A stretch of 64,000 bases of DNA from JABJAG01 sp965222215 (lineage in GTDB: Bacteria; Pseudomonadota; Alphaproteobacteria; UBA6615), in the NCBI GenBank assembly GCA_965222215.1, contig OZ244931.1, positions 2,976,001 through 3,040,000 of the forward strand, in the 5' to 3' direction. Numbering within the stretch: the first letter of the stretch is position 1; each line of letters starts with the position of its first letter. Below are positions 45,843 to 55,103 of the stretch, in pieces. The position numbers and the translations under genes were made by a program. The notes beneath the pieces were generated by a model. That model saw nothing but the letters and a program-made list of their open reading frames with translations. It ran no database searches and was not told the origin of the DNA.

Positions 45843-48098
45843 ATGAAGATCAACTGCCTCGGCGGCGGCCCGGCCGGTCTTTATTTCGCGATCCTGATGA
45901 AAAAGGCGCGGCCCGACGCGGACATCCGCGTGATCGAGCGTAACCGGCCCGACGACACGTTCGGCTTCGGTGTGGTCTTCTCCGACCAGACGCTCGACAA
46001 TTTCGCCCGGGCCGACCGGCCGACCCACGACGCGATCACCGGCGCGTTCGCTCACTGGGACGATATCGATATCCACTTCAAGGGCGCGGTGCTGACATCG
46101 ACCGGGCACGGCTTTTCGGGCATGTCGCGCAAGCTGATGCTGAACATCCTGCAGGACCGCGCGGCCGAGCTCGGCGTCTCGCTGGAATTCGAGACCGAGT
46201 TCGACGACCCGGACGCCTATCGCGACGCCGACCTGGTGCTCGCCGCCGACGGGGTGAACTCGCTGGTCCGCAACACCTATGCGGACAGGTTCGAGCCCGA
46301 CATCGACTGGCGACCCAACAAGTTCGCCTGGTTCGGCACCACCCGGCCCTTCCCGGCCTTCACCTTCTTCTTCAAGGAAAACGAGCACGGGCTGTGGCGC
46401 ATCCACGCCTACCAGTACATGGACGGGCACTCGACCTTCATTCCCGAATGCACCAACGAAACCTTCGAGCGCAGCGGTCTGGCCGTCGACGACGAGGAAG
46501 GCGCGGCGGCGTATCTGGAAGAGCTGTTCGCCGAGGAACTGGACGGCCACAAACTGCTCATCAACCGTTCGAACTGGCGGAACTTCCCGGTGATCCGCTG
46601 CGCGAACTGGCATTTCGACAATGTGGTGATCGCGGGCGACGCGGCCCATACGGCGCACTTTTCCATCGGCTCGGGCACCAAGCTCGCCATCGAGGACGCG
46701 ATCGACCTGGCCGCCGCCGTACAGGCCCACGACGATGTGCCGGCGGCGCTCGCGGCCTACGAGACGGCGCGGCGGCCGGTCGTGGAAAGCACCCAGCGCT
46801 CGGCCCGGACCAGCCTGCGCTGGTTCGAGGAGACCGAGCGCTACTACGATGCGTTCGAGCCGATCCGGTTCGGGTTCAGCCTGCTGACCCGCTCGCTGCG
46901 CATCAGCCACGAGAACCTGAAGCTGCGCGACCCGGACTATGTCGCCGGGATCGACAAATGGTTCGCGGCGGACACGGCCAACCGCACCGGGATCAACATT
47001 CCCGACGATCCGCCGCCCCCGCCGATGTTCACCCCGTTCAGGCTGCGCGAGATGACCGTGCCGAACCGGGTGGTGGTCTCGCCCATGTGCCAGTACATGG
47101 CCGAGGACGGCACCGTCGGCGACTGGCACATGGTGCATCTGGGTTCGCGCGCCGTCGGCGGCGCGGGTCTGATCGTGACGGAAATGACCGACGTGTCCGC
47201 CGACGGCCGGATCACGCCGGGCTGCGCGGGCATGTACAAGCCCGAGCACGTCACCGCGTGGCAGCGCATCGTCGACTTCGTACACGGAAACTCCGGCGCG
47301 AAAATCGCGCTGCAGCTCGCCCACGCCGGCCGGAAAGGCTCCACCAGGCCATTGTGGGAAGGCGGCGAGAGCGCACCGCTGAACGCCGGCAACTGGGAGG
47401 TGATCGCGCCCTCGCCGATCCCCTATACCGACGCCAACCAGACCCCGCGCGAGATGACCCGCGACGACATGGACCGGGTCCGCGACGACTTCGCGCGCGC
47501 CGCCGGGATGGCGGACGAGGCCGGGTTCGACATGCTGGAGATTCATTTCGCCCACGGCTACCTGCTGTCGACCTTCCTGTCGCCGCTGACCAACCGGCGT
47601 ACCGACGACTACGGCGGATCATTGGAGAACCGGCTGCGCTTCCCTCTGGAGGTGTTCGATGCGGTGCGCGAAGTCTGGCCCGAGGGAAAACCCATCTCGG
47701 TGCGCATATCCGCCCACGACTGGAAGGAGGGCGGCACCAGAGGCGACGACGCGGTCGTCATCGCGAAGGCGCTCAAGGAACATGGCTGCGACATCGTGGA
47801 CGTGTCGTCGGGACAGGTGGTGTCAGACCAGGAACCCGAATACGGCCGGCTCTACCAGACACCGTTCGCCGAGCGGGTGCGGCTGGAGGCGGATATCCCG
47901 ACCATGACCGTCGGCGCGATCTCGTCCTTCGAGGACGTCAACTCGATCCTCGCCGGCGGCCGCGCCGACCTGTGCGTGCTGGCCCGCGCGCATCTGGACG
48001 ACCCCTATTGGACGCGGCACTCGGCGCGCCTGCAGGGTTTCGACCTCGATTGGCCCGACCCGTACAAGTCGGTCGAGCGGTACACGCCGCGGCAGTAG
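45843..48098 (+). CDS. 2-aminobenzoyl-CoA monooxygenase/reductase (or salicylyl-CoA 5-hydroxylase/oxidoreductase)
   Basis: 751 residues, a natural fusion. The N-terminal half (1 to about 390) is a class A flavin monooxygenase: GGGPAGLYFAILMKK (7-21), GFGVVFSDQTLDNF and the FAD motif VVIAGDAAHTAHFSIGSGTKLAIEDA. The C-terminal half is an old yellow enzyme: MFTPFRLREMTVPNRVVVSPMCQY, QLAHAGRKGS, HFAHGYLLSTFLSPLTNRRTDDYGG and DLCVLARAHLDDPYW. This architecture is that of the enzyme which hydroxylates 2-aminobenzoyl-CoA at C5 and then reduces the ring in aerobic anthranilate degradation. Very similar fusions are annotated as salicylyl-CoA 5-hydroxylases. Its neighbour encodes the matching ligase. 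Confidence 0.88.
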   Translation: MKINCLGGGPAGLYFAILMKKARPDADIRVIERNRPDDTFGFGVVFSDQTLDNFARADRPTHDAITGAFAHWDDIDIHFKGAVLTSTGHGFSGMSRKLMLNILQDRAAELGVSLEFETEFDDPDAYRDADLVLAADGVNSLVRNTYADRFEPDIDWRPNKFAWFGTTRPFPAFTFFFKENEHGLWRIHAYQYMDGHSTFIPECTNETFERSGLAVDDEEGAAAYLEELFAEELDGHKLLINRSNWRNFPVIRCANWHFDNVVIAGDAAHTAHFSIGSGTKLAIEDAIDLAAAVQAHDDVPAALAAYETARRPVVESTQRSARTSLRWFEETERYYDAFEPIRFGFSLLTRSLRISHENLKLRDPDYVAGIDKWFAADTANRTGINIPDDPPPPPMFTPFRLREMTVPNRVVVSPMCQYMAEDGTVGDWHMVHLGSRAVGGAGLIVTEMTDVSADGRITPGCAGMYKPEHVTAWQRIVDFVHGNSGAKIALQLAHAGRKGSTRPLWEGGESAPLNAGNWEVIAPSPIPYTDANQTPREMTRDDMDRVRDDFARAAGMADEAGFDMLEIHFAHGYLLSTFLSPLTNRRTDDYGGSLENRLRFPLEVFDAVREVWPEGKPISVRISAHDWKEGGTRGDDAVVIAKALKEHGCDIVDVSSGQVVSDQEPEYGRLYQTPFAERVRLEADIPTMTVGAISSFEDVNSILAGGRADLCVLARAHLDDPYWTRHSARLQGFDLDWPDPYKSVERYTPRQ

Positions 48099-48110
48099 GT
48101 GCGCTCGCTC

Positions 48111-48201
48111 GTCACCCCGGCGAAGGCCGGGGTCCATTGACTCGGGCGGTTGCCTGGTCACGCATCGGCGACAATGGATTCCTGCCTTCGCAGGAATGAC
48201 G
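48111..48201. repeat. repeat family B, one unit
   Basis: GTCACCCCGGCGAAGGCCGG left and CCTGCCTTCGCAGGAATGAC right hairpins. With the unit at 48318 it fills the 359-base gap (48099-48457) between two convergent genes; nothing else is seen there. Confidence 0.85.
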
Positions 48202-48317
48202 GGTGGAGGTGGAGCGCCAGCTTGCACTCCCAATTGTCATTGCATGGCGCAGCGCGGCAATAAGCGCCTCGTTCGTCACCAAATGAGGAATCAGGCGCCC
48301 TCGCGATCCCAGAATTC

Positions 48318-48441
48318 GTCACCCCGGCGAAAGCCGGGGTCCATAAACACAGGCGGTTGCCCGTTCACGCATCGGCGATAATGGATTCCTGCCTTTTTAT
48401 CCGCCATAGCGCGAAGCGCGGCGGTGGGCGCAGGAATGACG
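48318..48441. repeat. repeat family B unit carrying an internal insertion
   Basis: The right arm hairpin, normally CCTGCCTTCGCAGG, is interrupted at its tip by about 37 bases reading TTTTATCCGCCATAGCGCGA then AGCGCGGCGGTGGGCG. The same insert occurs in the units at 56205 and 58015. Confidence 0.85.
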
Positions 48442-48457
48442 GATGGAGGTGAGGCAA

Positions 48458-50551
48458 CTATCCCGTGAAACGCCCGCCCTCTTCCGCCAGCTTTACCAGC
48501 AGCGGGGACGGTTCCCACAGCTTGCCGTGTTCGGTGTGGAAGGCCTTCACCCGCGCGTGGATTTCGGACAACCCGATCGCGTCGGCGGAGAACATGATGC
48601 CGCCGCGCCAGCGCGGGTAGCCGAAGCCGTACAGCCACATGACGTCGATGTCGGACGCGCGCAGCGCGATGCCCTCGTCGAGGATTTTCGCGCCCTCGTT
48701 GATGGCCGCGTAGAGGCAGCGTTCGCGGATCTCGTCGTCGGAAATCCCGCGGCGCTCGGTGCCCTGCTCCTTCGCGACCTCGATGGCGACGGCCTCGGTC
48801 TCCGGGTCGGGGACCGGGCGGCGGTTGCCTTCCTCGTAGACATACCAGCCCCTGCCGGCCTTCTGGCCGAAGCGGCCGAGCTCGCACATCCGGTCAGCGA
48901 GGTGCATGTAGCGCTCATCCGGGTCGCGCCGGTCGGCCAGCGACTGGCGCATCCGCCAGCTCACATCCAGGCCCGACAGGTCGCTGACGGCCAGCGGGCC
49001 CATGGGCATGCCCCATTCGGTGAGTACGCGGTCGACCTGTTCCGGCGACGCGCCCTCTTCCACCAGGAACGTCGCCTCGCGGACAAGCGGCAGCCGCGAA
49101 CGGTTGGCGATGAAGCCGTGACAGACCCGGGCGAGCACGGCGGTCTTGCCGGTTTTTTTGGCTATCGCCATGCCCGTGGCGATGGCGTCGGGCGCGCTCT
49201 TCCCGCCGCGCACGACCTCGAGCAGCCGCATGGCGTGGGCCGGCACGAAGTAGTGCAGGCCGATCACGTCCTCCGGCCGTGACGTGGCGGCGGCGATGGC
49301 GTCTATGTCCATGTAGGACGTGTTGGTGGCAAGGATCGCCCCCGGCTTCGCCGCGCCGTCGAGCTTTGCGAAGATTTCCTTCTTCACGTCGAGGTCCTCG
49401 AACGCCGCCTCGATCACCAGGTCGGTGTCCGCCAACGCGCCGTAGTCGGTATCGCCGGAGATGCGCGCCATGCGCTCGGCCTTGCCCGCCTCGTCGAGAC
49501 GGCCGCGTTTGATCATGCCGTCGTAGAGCCTGGCGATCTCGGCGAGGCCCGCGTCGAGCGCCTCCCGGCCAGCCTCGATCACGGTGACCGGCAGGCCCGC
49601 GTCGGCCAGGCTGACGGCGATGCCGCGGCCCATGGTGCCGGCGCCGATCACGCCGGCGGTCTCGACCTTGCGCGGGGCGACGTCCTTGCCGATGTCGGGA
49701 ATCTTGCCGGCCTCGCGCTCGGCAAAAAAGGCGTAGCGCAGGGCGAGCGACTGGTCGGAATTCTTGCAGGTCTCGAAGCGCCTGCGATCCGACGAGACGG
49801 CATCTTCATAGGTCATGCGCAGGCCGTCGAGCACGCTTTCAATGGCGATGTGCGGCGAGTCCTGACCGCGCATCCGGCGGTTGGCGAGATCGCGGTACTT
49901 CTCGATGGTCTCGGCGAACTCTTCCGGCGCGCCGATACCCTCGCGCGGCTCGCTGGAAATGCGGCGGGGGCGATTCTCGGCCAGCACCTTCTCGGCGAAG
50001 GCGATGGCGCCGGCGCGCAGGTCGCCGTCGATAATCTCGTCGACGATGCCGTAGTCCTTCGCCGTCGCCGCGTCGATGGGCTTGCCGAGCACGATCAGCT
50101 CCAGCGCATGGTCGAGCCCCGCGACGCGCGGCAGGCGCTGGGTGCCGGCCGCGCCGGGGAAGATGCCGAGATTGACCTCGGGCGTGCCCATGCGCGCGGA
50201 CGGCGACGCGACGCGGAAATGGCAGCCGAGCGTGAGTTCCAGCCCGCCGCCCAGCGCGGTGCCGTGGATCGCGGCGACGACGGGCTTTTCGATGGTATCG
50301 AGATGGTCGACGACGGCGAGCAGGTGCGGCTCCTTCGTCGGTTGGTCGAACTCCCGGATGTCCGCGCCGGCGGGAAAGGTCCGGCCCGCGCCGATCAGCA
50401 CCATGGCGTCGACATCGCCGTCCGCCGCCGCCTGATCGACCCGGGCGACGATGCCCTCGCGCACGGCGATCCCGAGCGCGTTCACCGGCGGATTGTCGAT
50501 GGCCAGGACCGCAACCCGGCCCGCCACCTCGTAGCCCACGATTTCGCTCAT
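48458..50551 (-). CDS. bifunctional enoyl-CoA hydratase / 3-hydroxyacyl-CoA dehydrogenase (FadJ-like)
   Basis: 697 residues. N-terminal crotonase domain: IDNPPVNALGIAVREGI, GAGRTFPAGADIREF, IHGTALGGGLELTLGCHFRVA and MGTPEVNLGIFPGAAGTQRLPR, with both catalytic Glu positions. C-terminal dehydrogenase: VIGAGTMGRGIAVSLADAGLPVTVIE (NAD site, near 298-323), NTSYMDIDAIAAA, GLHYFVPAHAMRLLEVV and GFIANR, then the second helical domain ending FTG. It carries out the hydration and oxidation steps of beta-oxidation in one chain. It has no thiolase partner next to it. It could complete the break-up of the ring-opened products made upstream. Confidence 0.92.
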   Translation of the reverse strand: MSEIVGYEVAGRVAVLAIDNPPVNALGIAVREGIVARVDQAAADGDVDAMVLIGAGRTFPAGADIREFDQPTKEPHLLAVVDHLDTIEKPVVAAIHGTALGGGLELTLGCHFRVASPSARMGTPEVNLGIFPGAAGTQRLPRVAGLDHALELIVLGKPIDAATAKDYGIVDEIIDGDLRAGAIAFAEKVLAENRPRRISSEPREGIGAPEEFAETIEKYRDLANRRMRGQDSPHIAIESVLDGLRMTYEDAVSSDRRRFETCKNSDQSLALRYAFFAEREAGKIPDIGKDVAPRKVETAGVIGAGTMGRGIAVSLADAGLPVTVIEAGREALDAGLAEIARLYDGMIKRGRLDEAGKAERMARISGDTDYGALADTDLVIEAAFEDLDVKKEIFAKLDGAAKPGAILATNTSYMDIDAIAAATSRPEDVIGLHYFVPAHAMRLLEVVRGGKSAPDAIATGMAIAKKTGKTAVLARVCHGFIANRSRLPLVREATFLVEEGASPEQVDRVLTEWGMPMGPLAVSDLSGLDVSWRMRQSLADRRDPDERYMHLADRMCELGRFGQKAGRGWYVYEEGNRRPVPDPETEAVAIEVAKEQGTERRGISDDEIRERCLYAAINEGAKILDEGIALRASDIDVMWLYGFGYPRWRGGIMFSADAIGLSEIHARVKAFHTEHGKLWEPSPLLVKLAEEGGRFTG

Positions 50552-50664
50552 ACCGCCCCTCTCTGACTCGCATACCGGTCTGTGGTAATTCTCGTCGCGC
50601 CGGTGCGTGCGGCATGATGCGCAGGCCGGGCACTTGGGTCAAACGGCCCGGCCAGGGGGTTTAC

Positions 50665-51141
50665 ATGGCGAGATATCCGCATCCGGACGCGTTTCTGGAC
50701 ATTGTCGGGCAGGAGCTTGGCGTCTCCGGCTGGGTCGAGATCGACCAGGCCCGCATCGACGCCTTCGCCGACGTCACCAACGATCACCAGTGGCTGCATG
50801 TGGACCCGGAACGCGCCGCGAAGGACATGCCGGAAGGCAAGACCATCGCGCACGGATTCCTGGTGCTGTCGCTGATTCCCGGCCTCAGCTACGAGTTCTT
50901 CGAGGTCGACAACCTCGCCCACACGATCAACTACGGCCTGAACAAGGTGCGCTTCACCGCAATGGTGCCGGTGAATTCGCGCGTGCGCCTGCGCCAGTCG
51001 CTGAAATCCGCCGAGAAGCGTGACGACGGGAGCGTCCACATCGTGCTGGAAGGCGTGATCGAGCTTGAGGGCAGCGAGCGCCCCGCCGCGGTCGTGGAAA
51101 GCGTGCGCCTGATGTTTCCCGAACCCATCGGAAAGAAATAG
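50665..51141 (+). CDS. MaoC family dehydratase
   Basis: 158 residues, single hot-dog domain. The hydratase 2 motif is DAFADVTNDHQWLHVDPERAAKDMPEGKTIAHGFLVLSLIPGL (about 35-77), with the Asp (in NDHQWLHVD) and His (in AHGFL) catalytic pair. The family hydrates enoyl-CoA with R stereochemistry. The ATG at 50665 follows CCAGGGGG; the longer frame starting at 50614 has no site. It is divergent from the FadJ-like gene and followed by family F hairpins. Confidence 0.9.
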   Translation: MARYPHPDAFLDIVGQELGVSGWVEIDQARIDAFADVTNDHQWLHVDPERAAKDMPEGKTIAHGFLVLSLIPGLSYEFFEVDNLAHTINYGLNKVRFTAMVPVNSRVRLRQSLKSAEKRDDGSVHIVLEGVIELEGSERPAAVVESVRLMFPEPIGKK

Positions 51142-51145
51142 ATTT

Positions 51146-51214
51146 CCTCATGCTGAGCCGGTCGAAGCATGAGGCGCCACGCCCAAACTCATCCTTCGTC
51201 AGGCTCAGGATGAG
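51146..51214. repeat. repeat family F: two hairpins
   Basis: CCTCATGC...GCATGAGG (51146-51174) and CTCATCCT...AGGATGAG (51188-51214) with the spacer words GAGCCGGTCGAA and TCGTCAGGCTC. This is a small dispersed element type seen once in the window, between maoC and the kinase-like gene. Confidence 0.75.
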
Positions 51215-51241
51215 GGCCGCAGAAAGTTACGAGATGACACC

Positions 51242-52318
51242 ATGAGCAGCACCGCCGACCGCACCTTTTCGCGCACCGACCAGGTGGTCGATGTATTGGA
51301 GCAGCACCGCTTCGATCCCGCGCCGCTGGTCGCGTGGATGGACGCGAACATCGACGGCTTCGCCGGGCCCATCGACATGAAGCAGTTCCAGGGCGGGATG
51401 TCGAACCCGACGTTCCTGCTGACCGACGCGAACGGGCGGCGTTACGTCTTGCGCAAGAAGCCGCCGGGCGAACTGCTGCCGTCGGCCCACGCCGTCGACC
51501 GGGAGCACAAGATCACTTCGGCACTGGGCGACACGCCGGTGCCGGTCGTGCGCACGCTGGCGCTGTGCGAGGACACGTCCATCGTCGGCACCGAGTTCTT
51601 TCTGATGGATCACGCCGACGGCCGGGTGTTCCACGACCCGTCCCTGCCGGACCTTGCCGCCGACGACCGGGCGGCGGTCTACCGGTCGATGATCGAGACG
51701 CTGGCCGCACTGCACCAGGTCGACTTCGCGGCGGTCGGCCTGTCCGACTACGGCCGGGTCGGCGGCTACATGGGACGGCAGGTCGCGCGCTGGTCGAAGC
51801 AGTACGAGGCGAGCAAGACCGACGAACTGCCGGAGATGGACAGACTGATGGCCTGGCTGCCGGACAACATGCCCGACGACAGCGAGACCACCATCGTCCA
51901 TGGCGACTTCCGGCTGGAGAACCTGATCGTCGCCCACGATTCGCCCGAGGTGGTCGCCGTGCTCGACTGGGAGCTGTCGACCCTCGGCCATCCGCTGTCG
52001 GACCTCGCCTACAACTGCCTGACCTATCACTGGCCGGAGGAATCCTTTGGTGACATGCGCGGGCTCGACCCGTCGACGCCGGGCATCCCGAGCGAAGAGG
52101 ACTACGTCGCCGCCTACTGCGAGCTGACCGGGCGCGGCGAGATCGAGAACTGGACCTTCTATCTCGTGCTGTCGCTGTTCCGCCTCGCGGCGATTATCCA
52201 GGGGGTCTACTACCGGGGCCTGCAGGGCAACGCGTCGTCGCCGGAAGCGCTGCTGCGCCGCGACCTCGCCCGCCAGCTCGCGGTGCGCGCATGGGGACTG
52301 GTGGAATCCGATGGCTGA
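51242..52318 (+). CDS. ACAD10/11-like aminoglycoside-phosphotransferase-family kinase
   Basis: 358 residues, APH/choline-kinase fold. FQGGMSNPTFLLTDANGRRYVLRKKPPG (nucleotide-binding lobe with Lys), TTIVHGDFRLENLIV (Brenner catalytic Asp loop) and VLDWELSTLGHPLSDLAYNCL (metal-binding Asp) are clear. The YVLRKKPPGELLPSAHAVDREH pattern is that of the kinase half of ACAD10/ACAD11 proteins, which phosphorylate 4-hydroxyacyl-CoAs before dehydrogenation. It overlaps the GMC gene by eight bases, so the two are coupled. A separate acyl-CoA dehydrogenase that would match is only partly in the window, at the right edge. Confidence 0.85.
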   Translation: MSSTADRTFSRTDQVVDVLEQHRFDPAPLVAWMDANIDGFAGPIDMKQFQGGMSNPTFLLTDANGRRYVLRKKPPGELLPSAHAVDREHKITSALGDTPVPVVRTLALCEDTSIVGTEFFLMDHADGRVFHDPSLPDLAADDRAAVYRSMIETLAALHQVDFAAVGLSDYGRVGGYMGRQVARWSKQYEASKTDELPEMDRLMAWLPDNMPDDSETTIVHGDFRLENLIVAHDSPEVVAVLDWELSTLGHPLSDLAYNCLTYHWPEESFGDMRGLDPSTPGIPSEEDYVAAYCELTGRGEIENWTFYLVLSLFRLAAIIQGVYYRGLQGNASSPEALLRRDLARQLAVRAWGLVESDG

Positions 52319-53933
52319 CGAATTCGACTATGTGATCGTGGGCGCCGGGTCGGCGGGCTGCGTGCTGGCGAACCGGCTCTCGGCCGGGGACGACACCGTA
52401 TGCCTGCTGGAGGCCGGCTCGCGCGACCTGCACCCGTATATCCACATCCCCGCCGGGTTCATGAAGGCGCTGACCAGCCCGGCGCTCAACTGGCTCTACG
52501 AGACCGAGCCGAGCGAGGGGACCAACGGACGCAGGATCCCCGCGCCGCGCGGCAGGACGCTGGGCGGGTCGAGCGCCATCAACGGCCATGTCTACAACCG
52601 CGGCCAGCGGATGGACTTCGATTCCTGGTCGCAGATGGGCAATCGTGGCTGGGGCTATGCCGACGTACTGCCCTACTTCAAGCGCAGCGAGCGGCGGATC
52701 GGAGACGGCGACGACACCTATCACGGGCGCGACGGCGAACTGCCGGTGACCGACATCGACTGGTCGCACCCGGTCTGCGACGCCTTCATCGAGGCCTGTG
52801 CGGCCATGGGTATCCCGAAGAACAACGATTACAACGGCGCGACCCACGCCAGCACCGGCTACTTCCAGCGCACGATCCACAGGAACCGGCGGATGAGCGC
52901 GGCGGTGTCTTTCCTCAACCCGGCGCGCCGGCGGCAGAACCTGCACATCGAGACCAGGGCCCATGCCGAGAAAATCCTGTTCGAGGGCACCCGCGCCGTC
53001 GGCGTGCGCTTCCGGCGCGGCGGCAGGTCCGTCGAGGTGCGCGCGCGCAGGGAGGTGATCGTGGCGGCCGGGGCCATTGCCTCGCCGCAGCTGCTGCAGG
53101 TCTCCGGCATCGGCGCGGGCGCACATCTGCAGGAGATCGGCGTCCCGGTCGTGCGGGATATTCCCGCCGTAGGCGAGAACCTGTCGGACCATTTCGGCGT
53201 GCGGATCGCCAGCCGGGTGAAGAACGACAAGACCTTCAACGCACTGTCCCGCGGCCTGCCGCTGGCCGGCGAGATCGCGAAATATTTTCTCGGACGCCGG
53301 AGCATCCTCGCGCTCTCGCCCACGCTCTCCTACGCCTTCTGGAAGACCAACGAGGCGCTCGACAATCCGGACCTGCAGATCATCTTCACCCCGGCGAGCT
53401 ACAAGGTGGGCGTGCCCTCCGAGCTCGAGGACTACCCCGGCATGACCATCGCCTGCTGGCCGCAGCGCCCGGAAAGCCGGGGCCATGTGCGGGCGAAGAC
53501 GGGCGACACACGGGACAAGCCGCTGATCCAGCCGAACTACCTGTCGGCGGAGTACGACCGGCGCGTCATGGTCGCGGGCCTGAAGATGTGCCGGCGGATC
53601 GTCCGCTCGCCCGAAATGGCGCATTTCTACGATCACGAGGTCGAACCGGGCGACGCCGTCCGGTCCGACGACGAAATTCTCGACTTCGCGCGCCGTCTCG
53701 GCACGACGATCTATCACCTGATGGGCACCTGCCGGATGGGCCCGGCGAGCGACCCCAACAGCGTGGTGGACGACGAACTGAAGGTGCATGGCATCGACGG
53801 CCTGCGCGTCGTTGACGCCTCGGTGATTCCCGCTGCGCATTCGACGAACACCAACGCCGCCACGATCATGATCGCGGAGAAAGCCTCCGACATGATCCTC
53901 GGCAAGCCGCCGCTGCCTTCCGCGCCGGTCTAA
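52311..53933 (+). CDS. GMC family oxidoreductase (choline dehydrogenase-like)
   Basis: 540 residues. FAD-binding DYVIVGAGSAGCVLANRLS (about 6-24), GRTLGGSSAINGHVYNRG (GMC signature 1) and GAIASPQLLQVSGIG (signature 2) are present. The C-terminal active-site region MGTCRMGP...LRVVDASVIPAAHSTNTNAATIMIAEKASD carries the catalytic His/Asn. It oxidises an alcohol to an aldehyde or ketone; the substrate is unknown, and names like choline dehydrogenase are generic for this family. It is coupled to the kinase-like gene before it. Confidence 0.9.
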   Translation: MADEFDYVIVGAGSAGCVLANRLSAGDDTVCLLEAGSRDLHPYIHIPAGFMKALTSPALNWLYETEPSEGTNGRRIPAPRGRTLGGSSAINGHVYNRGQRMDFDSWSQMGNRGWGYADVLPYFKRSERRIGDGDDTYHGRDGELPVTDIDWSHPVCDAFIEACAAMGIPKNNDYNGATHASTGYFQRTIHRNRRMSAAVSFLNPARRRQNLHIETRAHAEKILFEGTRAVGVRFRRGGRSVEVRARREVIVAAGAIASPQLLQVSGIGAGAHLQEIGVPVVRDIPAVGENLSDHFGVRIASRVKNDKTFNALSRGLPLAGEIAKYFLGRRSILALSPTLSYAFWKTNEALDNPDLQIIFTPASYKVGVPSELEDYPGMTIACWPQRPESRGHVRAKTGDTRDKPLIQPNYLSAEYDRRVMVAGLKMCRRIVRSPEMAHFYDHEVEPGDAVRSDDEILDFARRLGTTIYHLMGTCRMGPASDPNSVVDDELKVHGIDGLRVVDASVIPAAHSTNTNAATIMIAEKASDMILGKPPLPSAPV

Positions 53934-53970
53934 ACGACCTTGCGGCCCGGACAGCCGGTCACCATATCCG

Positions 53971-55035
53971 ATGTTCCCCGCCACCACCGCATGGACCTGC
54001 ATGAAGGCCATCCCGTACGTCGAAGCTCCCGATCCCGTCGAGCTGTTTCGCGCTCGCCCCGACGATGCCGAGAGGCTTCGCCGACGGGCCACTTTCGGCC
54101 TCGCCAACCTGATGGGCCTGCCGGACCGGCTGTCGCGCAAATGGCTCGCAGACAACGACAACCCGTTCCTCGACGAACTGAACGCCATCGCCGCCGACGC
54201 CAAAGGACCCGGCATCTACGCCCTGAACACGGTCTATGAGTGGTGCTGCACGACCGGCGTGCACGCCGACGAGGACGGGCGCCCGGTACTCTACCGCGCG
54301 CTCGACTGGGCGCTGCCGGGCCTCGGCGACGAGGTCATGGTCGCCCGGCACGAAGCCCCGGCAGGGCCGTGGTTCAACATCACCTGGGCCGGCGCGGTCG
54401 GGGTTCTGACAGCATTGTGCGAGAACCGCTTCTCGGTCGCGATCAACCAGGCGCCGCAGCAGACGGTCACCGGGCTGACCGCGATCGATACGCTGGCCGG
54501 TTGGAAACAGGTGTGGGACGCGGGCGGAATTCCCGCCGCGCACCTGCTGCGGCAGGTCTGCGAGGACGCCGCCGATTTCGACGCGGCCGTCGCGATGCTC
54601 ACCGACCCGGCGATCCGCGTGGCACAACCGGTCCTGTTCACGCTCGCCGGCACTCGGCCGGGCGAAGCCTGTGTCGTCGAACGCTTCGACACCCGGGCGC
54701 GGGTCCATCGCAAGGGCCCGGCCGTTGCCAATGACTGGCTGTCGGACGATCTCGAGGGCCGCGCGCGCGGTATCGGTATGTCAGCCCACGCCGCCCGTGA
54801 GGACAGCCGCCGACGCCGGGACAGCCTGCTTGACCATCGCCCGCAGGCGGAATTCTCCTTCGACTGGGTGCGCCCGCCGGTCCTGAACCGCTGGACCAAG
54901 CTCGCCGCGGTCTGCCACGCGGCGACCGGTAACCTTGCCGTGCGGGGCTACGAATACGATCGCGGGGCGACCGTCGCGGTCGGCGAATACCTGTCCCCGT
55001 CCCTCGCCCGCAGCGAAAATGCCGTCGCGGTCTAA
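53971..55035 (+). CDS. Ntn-hydrolase-type protein (C45/choloylglycine hydrolase-like)
   Basis: 354 residues (344 if the ATG at 54001 is used; neither start has a clear ribosome binding site). A possible nucleophile lies in TVYEWCCTTGVHADEDGRPVLYRALDWALPG (about 89-119): a Cys followed by a strand and an R-x-x-D-W motif is how linear amide C-N hydrolases and C45 peptidases start their mature chain. NITWAGAVGVLTALCENRFSVAINQAPQQ follows the same fold's pattern. If true, a propeptide of about 90 residues is removed autocatalytically. It might cleave an acyl-amide. No close functional match is recalled. Confidence 0.65.
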   Translation: MFPATTAWTCMKAIPYVEAPDPVELFRARPDDAERLRRRATFGLANLMGLPDRLSRKWLADNDNPFLDELNAIAADAKGPGIYALNTVYEWCCTTGVHADEDGRPVLYRALDWALPGLGDEVMVARHEAPAGPWFNITWAGAVGVLTALCENRFSVAINQAPQQTVTGLTAIDTLAGWKQVWDAGGIPAAHLLRQVCEDAADFDAAVAMLTDPAIRVAQPVLFTLAGTRPGEACVVERFDTRARVHRKGPAVANDWLSDDLEGRARGIGMSAHAAREDSRRRRDSLLDHRPQAEFSFDWVRPPVLNRWTKLAAVCHAATGNLAVRGYEYDRGATVAVGEYLSPSLARSENAVAV

Positions 55036-55103
55036 CCGGGGCGACTTGGCAAGACAGGCCGTCTTGCCTAGCGTTCCCCCCCAACACATGCCGGGGAAAC
55101 AGC

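Noticed and set aside
52194..54215. Minus-strand open frame of 673 codons over the GMC gene
   Set aside because: Antisense shadow; the GMC gene on the other strand has intact signature motifs.
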